Shown here: positions 32,507 through 39,323 of the stretch, one piece after another | Layout of the letters: each line of letters begins with the position of its first letter | How positions within the stretch are numbered: the stretch's first letter is position 1 | DNA from: Natrialbaceae archaeon AArc-T1-2 | GTDB taxonomy: Archaea; Halobacteriota; Halobacteria; Halobacteriales; Natrialbaceae | Assembly: GCF_030273315.1 (NCBI RefSeq) | Contig: NZ_CP127174.1 | Coordinates: 868,001 to 932,000, forward strand | Direction of reading: 5' to 3' | Length of the DNA stretch: 64,000 nucleotides | Notes under the pieces: generated by a model | Databases searched by the model: none | What the model was told of the DNA's origin: nothing | Seen by the model: only the letters and a program-made list of their open reading frames with translations | Position numbers and translations under genes: made by a program

Positions 32507-33718
32507 GTGGCAGACGGCTACCTGAGACGCACCGCAATCACCCGCCCCATCCTCACTGACGAGCAACAGGACTTGCTCGATACCACCATCAACGAGTGGA
32601 AAGCTGCCTGCAACATCAGTAGCCGCATCGGATGGGAACACGGTGAAACGCGGAAAACCTACCTCCAAGACCTCACCTACGACACGGTGTTGGAGAACAC
32701 ACGTCTCGGGAGCCAACACGCAATCCTCGCCACCCATCAGGCTGCAGCCGCACTCGATGGTATCGAAGCAATCGAAGACCTTGACGAACACTACAAAACA
32801 TCCCGACCGGAGTTCACAAGTAACACGGTGAAATACGACACCCGGACGATGACGCTGTTCGATGACGGGTCTGTGTCGCTTTCCACCGTCGATGGCCGGA
32901 TTCGGTGTGACCTGAACCTCCCCGACGACGAAGACGGGTATCAACACGAATACCTCACCGATGACGAGTGGGAAGTAACGGAGTCCACGCTGTCAAAGCG
33001 TGATGGCGACTACTACCTCAACCTCGGGTTTCGCAAACCGAAGCCCGAGAAGCAGGCCGAAAGACAGGATGACGACGAGGACAGGACAGTTCTCGGCGTT
33101 GACCTCGGCATCGTCAACATCGCCACCACCAGCACGGCGTACTTCGCCTCGGGGAGAGAAGTCAGGCATCGACACCGGGAGTTCGAGCGGATTCGAGGCA
33201 ACCTTCAGCAGACCGGCACACAATCAGCTCATCGGACGATTCAGCAGATGAGTGGGAGGGAGTCACGGTATCTTCGTGACGAACTCCATCAAGTCGCTAA
33301 CCGGATTCTCGAAGAAGCGCGGACACACGACTGCGAGTACATCGCGTTCGAGAACCTGAAGCACATTCGAGAACGTGCGCCACCTGTCAAAGAGTTCCAC
33401 CAGTGGGCGCACCGTCAGCTTGTTGATCTCGTGGAGTACAAGGCTGAAACCGAAGGGATAAGCGTCGAGTTTGTTGATCCGAAGAACACGAGTCGGCGAT
33501 GTCCCGAGTGTGGGCACACGAGCGACGGGAATAGGGTGAAACAGGCGGATTTCGAGTGTGAGTCGTGTGGTGCGACGCAGAATTCGGATTACGTGGGTGC
33601 AAAGAATGTTGGGTGGCGGTATGTCCGTCGCGGCCTACAGTCGTCGCGGCGGACGGGCAACAGTCAACTCGCCCTGAAGTCAGGAACGGTGACGTCCTCA
33701 GGTTTCTGCGAAACCTGA
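32507..33718 (+). CDS. tnpB: TnpB RNA-guided endonuclease
   Basis: The product is about 403 residues. The RuvC triad is visible: Asp in TVLGVDLGIVNIATT, Glu in EYIAFENLKHIRERAP, Asp in QNSDYVGAKNVG. The zinc ribbon RRCPECGHTSDGNRVKQADF plus CESCG is intact. TnpB uses an RNA transcribed from the element's right end to cut DNA next to a short motif. I chose the GTG at 32507 (MADGYLRRTAITRP) because family members start there; a TTG at 32498 is possible. Uninterrupted, so probably active. Confidence 0.9.
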   Translation: MADGYLRRTAITRPILTDEQQDLLDTTINEWKAACNISSRIGWEHGETRKTYLQDLTYDTVLENTRLGSQHAILATHQAAAALDGIEAIEDLDEHYKTSRPEFTSNTVKYDTRTMTLFDDGSVSLSTVDGRIRCDLNLPDDEDGYQHEYLTDDEWEVTESTLSKRDGDYYLNLGFRKPKPEKQAERQDDDEDRTVLGVDLGIVNIATTSTAYFASGREVRHRHREFERIRGNLQQTGTQSAHRTIQQMSGRESRYLRDELHQVANRILEEARTHDCEYIAFENLKHIRERAPPVKEFHQWAHRQLVDLVEYKAETEGISVEFVDPKNTSRRCPECGHTSDGNRVKQADFECESCGATQNSDYVGAKNVGWRYVRRGLQSSRRTGNSQLALKSGTVTSSGFCET

Positions 33719-33841
33719 TGTGCGAACGAGACGCGACGCGTCTCGTCAACGCCGAACCGGGGATTTGTCCCGTCCGACTAACTACGGTCGGCAGAGGCCG
33801 AGTTCACTGACAAGCCCCGCGCCACCGTGCGCGGGGCAGTT
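33690..33841 (+). ncRNA. Putative reRNA (omegaRNA) at the 3' end of the tnpB element
   Basis: TnpB guides come from the 3' part of the element, overlapping the end of tnpB and running through the right-end hairpin. Here that would be the segment after the zinc-ribbon codons, including the hairpin at 33814-33837. The guide would be the flanking host sequence starting GACGACGTACTTACAG after the element end. The extent is inferred from known TnpB systems, and the 5' end is approximate. Confidence 0.55.
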
Positions 33842-34167
33842 GACGACGACGTACTTACAGCGAGAGCTCACGCGCTTTTCACAGCTGACGATCTACTGTG
33901 GCGTCCCGGCGATCGTCGCGGCGATGCTCATCGGGTTCCTGTACGCGGACACCGCCGGACCGACGATCAGCACCGACTACCTGCCGTTCGTCGTCAGCGG
34001 ACTCGTCGTGGTCGTCGTCTCGCCGCTTGCTCTTTTGGTCTCGTACATCCTTCGGACGGCGACGGTGACGCGCCGGACGGCCTCCATCGGTCCGATGTTA
34101 CCCCAGAAAGATCCCGCCGAGGGCCCGTTCGACGTCACCTACGGTGACGAGTCCGGGACCGACTGAA

Positions 34168-35076
34168 TCAGATACCTCGTCCTTGCAACTGCTCCTCTTC
34201 GGGCAAGTCGACGTTCGCGTCGCCTTTCATCCCTTTGCCGAGGTTCTTCGAGATGTCGGCGAGTGTCTCCGGATCGTCCCAGTTGGTCGTCGCCGCGACG
34301 ATCGCTTCGGCCATCGCCTCCGGGTTCTCCGCGCCGAAGATGCCGCTGCCGACGAAGATGCCGTCACACTCGTGGTACATCATGAGCGCGGCGTCGGCCG
34401 GCGTCGCGATCCCGCCCGCGGCGAAGTTCACGACCGGCAGCCGGCCGACTTCGGCGGCCTCGTGGACGAGTTCGGCGGGTGCTTCGATCTCGCGGGCGTA
34501 GGCCTCACGCTCCTCGTGGTTCATCCCCTCGAGCCGGCGGATCTCGCCTTTGATCGTCCGCTGGTGGTGGACGGCCTGGTTGACGTCGCCGGTGCCGGCT
34601 TCGCCTTTGGTGCGGATCATCGCTGCTCCTTCGTCGATTCGACGCAGGGCTTCCCCGAGATCGCGTGCGCCACAGACGAACGGTGCGGTAAACTCGCGTT
34701 TGTCGATGTGGTAAGCGTCGTCGGCCGGCGTGAGCACCTCAGATTCGTCGATCATATCCACGCCGATCGCCTCGAGGATCTCTGCTTCCTTCCGGTGGCC
34801 GATCCGTGTTTTACCCATCACCGGAATGGATACCTCGTCGACGATCGCCTCGACGTCTGCCGGGTCGGCCATTCGGGCGACCCCGCCGCGTTTGCGGATG
34901 TCCGCGGGGACGGCCTCGAGTGCCATCACGGCGACTGCGCCGGCGTCCTCGGCGATGCGAGCCTGCTCGCGGTCGACCACGTCCATGATGACGCCGCCTT
35001 TCTGCATCCGAGCGAAGCCGCGTTTGACGAGGTCGGTCCCGCGTCGAAGCTCCTCGAGATCGGTGTCGTCGGTCAT
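34168..35076 (-). CDS. pdxS: Pyridoxal 5'-phosphate synthase lyase subunit PdxS
   Basis: The product is 302 residues with a TIM barrel. Signatures: [59 protein letters not shown], and [21 protein letters not shown]. It makes PLP from ribose-5-phosphate, glyceraldehyde-3-phosphate and ammonia supplied by PdxT, which is not encoded nearby. Convergent with the broken membrane gene. Confidence 0.94.
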   Translation of the reverse strand: MTDDTDLEELRRGTDLVKRGFARMQKGGVIMDVVDREQARIAEDAGAVAVMALEAVPADIRKRGGVARMADPADVEAIVDEVSIPVMGKTRIGHRKEAEILEAIGVDMIDESEVLTPADDAYHIDKREFTAPFVCGARDLGEALRRIDEGAAMIRTKGEAGTGDVNQAVHHQRTIKGEIRRLEGMNHEEREAYAREIEAPAELVHEAAEVGRLPVVNFAAGGIATPADAALMMYHECDGIFVGSGIFGAENPEAMAEAIVAATTNWDDPETLADISKNLGKGMKGDANVDLPEEEQLQGRGI

Positions 35077-35247
35077 GCTACGGCGTTGGGAGGGGGGGTA
35101 CTTACGCGTGTCTCTTTCGCCAATACCACCCGGTGATCGCGACGATCGAGACGACTGGCGACGACCGCCGTTTCACGCCGTCGCCGTGCTCGACACGCGA
35201 AGCGAGTCAGGTCGTTTATACGAGCCGGGGTCGTCGAAGCGGATAGA

Positions 35248-35781
35248 ATGTGGCCGCTCGGACACGTTGCTATCGCGTACCTCTGTTACTCGCTCGTCGC
35301 ACGCACGCGGTACGAACGACCGCCGGATCACGTGCCTGCCGTGGTCGTGGTGTTCGCCAGCCTGTTTCCGGACCTCGTCGACAAACCGCTCGCGTGGTAC
35401 CTTGGCGTGCTCCCGACCGGACGGACGCTCGCTCACTCGCTGCTCGTGTTGGTTCCGCTCGTGCTCGTCGTCGGCCTCGTCGCCGACCGGGCCGGATACG
35501 CGGCCGTCGGCGTTGCCTTCGCGATCGGTGCGCTCTCGCACGCGCTCGTCGACGCCCTGCCGGCACTGTGGGGCGGAACCGACCCGAGCTTTCTGCTGTG
35601 GCCCGCCCTTCCCGTCGAGAGCTACGAGAGCGGGTCCCCGTCCGTACTCGCGCTCCTGGCTGACTCGCTCGACGATCCGTACTTCCTCTCGGAGTTCGTG
35701 TTCGCGGCGATCGCACTCGTCGTGTGGCGTCGGGACGGCTATCCGGGGCTGGCACCGATTCGCTCGAGAATCCAACGCTGA
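35248..35781 (+). CDS. DUF457/YdjM-type membrane-bound metal-dependent hydrolase homologue
   Basis: The product is 177 residues (MWPLGHVAIAYLCYSL...). His-containing helices (WPLGHVAIAY, FPDLVDKPLAWYLG, GRTLAHSLLVL, GALSHALVDALPALW) are the pattern of the DUF457 / phospholipase C-like membrane hydrolase group. Four to five membrane segments. The substrate is unknown. Confidence 0.82.
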   Translation: MWPLGHVAIAYLCYSLVARTRYERPPDHVPAVVVVFASLFPDLVDKPLAWYLGVLPTGRTLAHSLLVLVPLVLVVGLVADRAGYAAVGVAFAIGALSHALVDALPALWGGTDPSFLLWPALPVESYESGSPSVLALLADSLDDPYFLSEFVFAAIALVVWRRDGYPGLAPIRSRIQR

Positions 35782-35831
35782 GGGTCGGCGACCGCTACCG
35801 TTTTACAGTTTCCGTTCGTCGTCGCCTGACG

Positions 35832-36536
35832 ATGACGGGATCGACCGGACTCCCCGAGCGGGATCCGCTGCCGACAGTGTTCGCTCCCCTCCCGAAGCGA
35901 CTCGAGGACCTCGGGCTCCGGTACGCCTGGCTCGTCGTCGCGATCAACCTCGCCGGGACAGCGTTTGGCTTCTGGTACTACCGCCACCAGTTCGCCGAGA
36001 CCGCAACGGTGATGTGGCCGTTCGTTCCCGACAGCCCCGTCGCGACGTTGCTCATCGCACTCGCGATCGCTGCCTGGAAACTCGGGTACGAACAGCCCTG
36101 GCTCACAGCACTCGCGTTTTTCGGAAATATCATTCTGGGGCTGTGGACGCCGTACACGCTGCTTGTCTTTCACGAAACGTATACGGCCCAGACCCATCCG
36201 CTGATGTACCAGTTCCTCTTCTGGAGTCACCTCGCGATGGTCGTCCAGGCGCTTGTCCTCCATCGAATCACCGACTTTCCGGTCTGGGCCGTCGCCGTCG
36301 CGCTGGCGTGGTACGGGCTCGACCTGATCGTCGACTACTTCGTCCCGATCGTCGGCGAGCCCCACCACACGACGATTCCCGTCCCCCGCGACGAGCCGAT
36401 GTTCCTCGCGGCCGACGCGCTCGGAGTCATCGCTGCCGGCGAGACGACGTTTACCCTGCTCGCACTCTTTCTCGCACTCTCGGTCCGGGTGAAGAAACTC
36501 GAGACGGGTGCCGTCGACGGCGATCGGATCGAGTGA
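35832..36536 (+). CDS. DUF1405 family membrane protein
   Basis: The product is 234 residues from the ATG at 35832 (MTGSTGLPERDPLPTVF). Six or so membrane segments. DUF1405 features: NLAGTAFGFWYYRHQFAETATVMWPFVPDSP, LTALAFFGNIILGLWTPYTL, WYGLDLIVDYFVPIVGEPHH. Function unknown; widespread in Bacillales and haloarchaea. An upstream extension in frame is non-coding. Confidence 0.85.
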   Translation: MTGSTGLPERDPLPTVFAPLPKRLEDLGLRYAWLVVAINLAGTAFGFWYYRHQFAETATVMWPFVPDSPVATLLIALAIAAWKLGYEQPWLTALAFFGNIILGLWTPYTLLVFHETYTAQTHPLMYQFLFWSHLAMVVQALVLHRITDFPVWAVAVALAWYGLDLIVDYFVPIVGEPHHTTIPVPRDEPMFLAADALGVIAAGETTFTLLALFLALSVRVKKLETGAVDGDRIE

Positions 36537-36715
36537 CGGTCCGGAGCCGACGGGGACGGTCGAACGGCCCGGGAACGGTTCTCGAGCGACGGACGATGCG
36601 AGTGATTCGTCGGTCGTCACCGTTCACGCCTGTCGGTGGGAACGACGCGAAAAGAAGGGCGGTCCGCGAGAGGACGGTCGTCCGGTGACGGATCTTCGCC
36701 GGACGACGTCAACGA

Positions 36716-37369
36716 TCAGAAGAGGCCGTCGTCGTTGTCGTCGTTGTTGTTGTTAACTTCGTCGTCTGGTTCGTCATCGACCTCGTCGTCTGGTTCGTCA
36801 TCGACCTCGTCGTCTGGTTCGTCATCGACCTCGTCGTCTGGTTCGTCGTCGACCTCGTCGTCTGGTTCGTCGTCGACTTCGTCGTCGGGCTCGTCGTCAA
36901 CTTCGTCGTCGACCTCATCCGGCTCAATGGTGACGTCCGTCTCCAGCAGGTTCATGTCGGGGTCACGGAAGGACGCGGTCTCGCCCATCGTTCCCATATC
37001 GCCGGCACTCGGGTCGACTGCGTCGTTTTCGACCATGATGTAGCCCAGCGGACCTGCCTCGCCGGCCTCGACGCGAATCGGATACACTTCCCAGTCGTCC
37101 GGATCGTCGAACTCTTCCTCGTCCGGATCGACGTTTTCGAGGAAGTCATTTTTCGACAGCGTCTCTAGCTGTGCCAGGACGTGGAACTCCGCCTCCGGAT
37201 AGTAGTCCTGCCCGTGGATTACGATTTCGCCCTCTTCGTCTTCTTCTTGTGCCATCACGCCGGCGTAGGTGCCCGTCGCACCGGCACCGACTGCGAGAGC
37301 TGTCGCTGCCAGCGTTCCCTTTTTCATAAACGAACGCCGCGTATCGTCCGAACTCTCTTCTCGTGCCAT
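36716..37369 (-). CDS. Tat-exported protein with Asp/Glu repeat tail
   Basis: The product is 217 residues. Twin-arginine signal: TRRSFMKKGTLAATALAVGAG, ending near VMAQEEDE. The mature part is about 95 residues (EGEIVIHGQDYYPEAEFHVLA; EVYPIRVEAGEAGPLGYIMVE). The C-terminal 60 residues are repeats of DDEPDDEV, encoded by 24-bp units at 36757-36918, then NNNNDDNDDGLF. Secreted or surface protein, possibly binding Ca2+ or Mg2+ through the acidic tail (inference). An IS630-type element sits 57 bp upstream of the start. Confidence 0.82.
   Translation of the reverse strand: MAREESSDDTRRSFMKKGTLAATALAVGAGATGTYAGVMAQEEDEEGEIVIHGQDYYPEAEFHVLAQLETLSKNDFLENVDPDEEEFDDPDDWEVYPIRVEAGEAGPLGYIMVENDAVDPSAGDMGTMGETASFRDPDMNLLETDVTIEPDEVDDEVDDEPDDEVDDEPDDEVDDEPDDEVDDEPDDEVDDEPDDEVDDEPDDEVNNNNDDNDDGLF
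36757..36918. repeat. 24-bp tandem repeats in the Tat-protein gene
   Basis: About six consecutive units of a 24-bp sequence containing TCGTCGTCTGGTTCGTC encode DDEPDDEV on the minus strand. Inner units are nearly identical and the edges more diverged. Copy number is likely to vary by replication slippage. Confidence 0.8.
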
Positions 37370-37426
37370 GTTTCTCTCGTGCCCCGCGTGGGGCTATGGG
37401 CAGTGGAATCAGGACATGAATAATAC

Positions 37427-37960
37427 TCAAGGACATAAGTACGTAAAGACGTTCGGCGATTCAATGGCGTCAAGCGCAGTCAGTGCAGCCTCTTGAAGTT
37501 CATCCAGTGTGTCGAACAGACGGTTGCCCAGTGTCTGGTTGAGTCGTCGCCAACACTCTTCCACGGGGTTCAGCTCCGGTGAACCCCGTGGAAGGTAACA
37601 CAGTTCGATCGGCGTTCCTTCGGCGAATTCCTGCACCCTATTCGCTGTAAAATAAGACGCATTGTCCAAGACGACGCAGATCTTTTCGCCGAACTCGGTT
37701 TGGAGAGCGTCGAGCAACCGGATTGTGGTGTCGCTGTTGAAATTTTCTTCACACGGGAGAAAGAACGTCTCGCCGCTATCGCTGACTGCCCCGAGGAGTT
37801 TAACACTGTCCCACGCGCCCGTCACCGGGAGTGACGGGCGCTCTCCCTCCGGAAACCACGCGTAGATCAGCGTCGAGAGCACTTGACGCGTCTGATCAAT
37901 GGTCAGGATCGTGTATTCGTCGTCCAGGTTGTCGAGCTTTTTTTGAACCCGTTTTTCCAC
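37427..37960 (-). CDS. IS630-family transposase, C-terminal part (orfB, DDE domain)
   Basis: 177 residues, overlapping orfA by 58 bases in the -1 frame. DDE catalytic region: TILTIDQTRQV (first Asp), CVVLDNASYFTANRVQEF (second Asp), YLPRGSPELNPVEECWRRLN (Glu). The start codon is a GTG with poor context, so it is more likely expressed by frameshift from orfA at the run of seven A (CAAAAAAAG, near 37940). Confidence 0.85.
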   Translation of the reverse strand: MEKRVQKKLDNLDDEYTILTIDQTRQVLSTLIYAWFPEGERPSLPVTGAWDSVKLLGAVSDSGETFFLPCEENFNSDTTIRLLDALQTEFGEKICVVLDNASYFTANRVQEFAEGTPIELCYLPRGSPELNPVEECWRRLNQTLGNRLFDTLDELQEAALTALDAIESPNVFTYLCP

Positions 37961-38448
37961 GCTTTTTGGGCCCGTTCGTCGGACTTGTGGAACTCCGGCC
38001 GGGCTGTCTTCCAGGACAGCCCGGCCTCGGACATCAGTCGTCGGACGTGTCGTTCGCAGTACTCAACGTCGAACTCCTCAGCGAGATAGTGACGAGCGAG
38101 TGGAACAGACCAAGCAGGCGCGTCAAGTCCAACGTCCTCTGGTGAGCTATGGAGTGCTTCAACGAACCGCTCGTACTCTTGATCGGAGAGTTTTGAGGGC
38201 CTTCCTGAACGATGATCGTCGTAGACAACCTCCTCGAACGGCTCATCAGAGAGCCGTTCGAGTCGATCAAGCCACTGCGAGAGCCAGGCACCAGTATATC
38301 CATACCGCTCAGCGACTTCTTCTAACGTCGCATCGTCTTCTTCGAGGTAATTGATCGCCGCCATCAGCCGTTGTGCCGGCTTCTTTCCCTCGACCTCCGC
38401 CAAGACCTGGCGGAGGTCTTCGGTAGAGACGTTGTCGAGAGAGTTCAT
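37903..38448 (-). CDS. IS630-family transposase, N-terminal part (orfA, HTH)
   Basis: 181 residues. HTH segments: LEEVAERYGYTGAWLSQWLDRLERL and RHYLAEEFDVEYCERHVRRLMSEAG. The last codons (after KNGFKKSS) are out of the transposase frame, and orfB continues the protein. Normal IS630 transposases are about 340 residues, matching A plus B joined. Confidence 0.85.
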   Translation of the reverse strand: MNSLDNVSTEDLRQVLAEVEGKKPAQRLMAAINYLEEDDATLEEVAERYGYTGAWLSQWLDRLERLSDEPFEEVVYDDHRSGRPSKLSDQEYERFVEALHSSPEDVGLDAPAWSVPLARHYLAEEFDVEYCERHVRRLMSEAGLSWKTARPEFHKSDERAQKAWKNGFKKSSTTWTTNTRS

Positions 38449-38495
38449 AATCGATCAATGTCTCGCCTTGTTTAAAATACTTTTAGCCGACAGTA

Positions 38496-39323
38496 TAAGC
38501 GATATCTATTGTTGCACCGTCTCAGCGGAGTGGTCAGTGTCGCGTTCGGACACGAATCGACGAAACAGCACGGCGGCATCGGGATATCCGGAGTTCTAAT
38601 ACGAACTGTTTTTCTCATAGCCACATTTCGGCAACCATTAATTTTGCCGAAACGTAGTTACCATCGCTGCATTACCACCGGAGAACGCGTTGTGCCGTCT
38701 CGACGGACGCCCTCGGAGTCGGTTGGAGTCGAACAGTTTCTTCGAGGCGAGCAGTTGTCGCCTCGAGAATCCTGTCGTTATGTCGCACAATCGAACGTGT
38801 ACGACGACGCCGTTTCCAGGAAACCTGAGACGATAGCGGCCGTCAACGGCCGGATCGTCGACGATACGATCTGATCGCGGGTCATCTGACAGGGTAAACC
38901 TATGTTACGACCGTTCCGGACGGGTAATTCACGTTTCATTGTCCTCGACCGTCGCGTCGACGACGGGGCAAAATCCGACTCCGGATCGAAGGCAACATCG
39001 GTTCGGTGACGGTGACGGTTCGATCGAGCGTCCGTTTCGGCCGGTACGCGCCGGATCGGTCACATCTGGTGTCAGAGACCTGTCGTCGTCGGCACCGCTC
39101 GGTCCGTCACCGGCGATCGACGTCAGTTCGTCCACGGATGCTGGTAGATCGCGGCGACTTCCTCCGTGGCAACCTCTCGAGCCGTCTCACGCTCTCCCTG
39201 ATCGACACGTCCGTTCATCTCGGAGATCGTCGGTCGTGTCACTCGCCGGTACGTCGGTCGGACGAACGAAGACGCCAGTTCGATGACTCGTGTAAAGCCG
39301 ATCGAGTCGGGTCTGTTCGATCG
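38496..39323. other. Gene-poor stretch containing a perfect palindrome
   Basis: 828 bp between the IS630-type element and the end of valS. I see no convincing gene: open frames here lack acidic composition. The one clear signal is TTTCGGCAA (38626-38634), a 9-nt A/T-rich spacer, and TTGCCGAAA (38644-38652). Such sites resemble operators of metal-dependent repressors. Without the IS630 copy, this site would lie about 190 bp upstream of the Tat-exported protein gene. Confidence 0.5.

Larger units (their letters stand above)
32401..33842 (+). mobile_element. IS1341-type element (tnpB only) inserted in the membrane-protein gene
   Basis: It splits the host gene between codons for EHFK and TTYLQREL. 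The left end has hairpin CCCCGCCC (32420-32427) / GGGCGGGG (32434-32441); the right end has GCCCCGCGC (33814-33822) / GCGCGGGGC (33829-33837). It has one gene (tnpB) and no tnpA, so movement would need a Y1 transposase in trans. No target duplication is expected for this class; the edges are accurate to a few bases. Confidence 0.85.
31617..34166 (+). pseudogene. Membrane-protein gene broken by two insertions
   Basis: Three pieces of one gene. 31617-31897 encodes the N-terminus with two membrane segments (LLVAAFVMIVTFATFLLLFW; GTLSLVTLVVSINQLI). 32068-about 32400 encodes a helical domain (SREFAAAGESEEQLEGVLSF to SVAREHFK). About 33842-34166 encodes the C-terminus (TYLQRELTRFSQLTIYCGVP, two membrane segments, LRTATVTRRTASIGPMLPQ). 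A 166-bp inverted-repeat element separates pieces 1 and 2, and a tnpB element separates 2 and 3. The order, topology and in-frame restoration on removing the first insertion show one ancestral protein of about 325 residues, unknown function. Confidence 0.85.
37426..38493 (-). mobile_element. IS630-family insertion sequence with two overlapping ORFs
   Basis: The ends are similar inverted sequences: reading inward, TACTCAAGGACATAAGTA on the left and TACTGTCGGCTAAAAGTA on the right (12 of 18 matching), with TA on both sides (37424-37425 and 38494-38495) as expected for IS630 target duplication. About 1068 bp. Contains orfA and orfB on the minus strand. It lies just upstream of the Tat-exported protein gene. 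Confidence 0.8.

Noticed and set aside
36757-36918. CRISPR-like array
   Set aside because: The 24-bp units are contiguous, with no spacers, and translate into DDEPDDEV inside a real gene.
38509-38874. 121-codon plus-strand frame after the IS630 element
   Set aside because: Composition is not acidic, there is no family match, and it crosses the palindrome at 38626; treated as non-coding.
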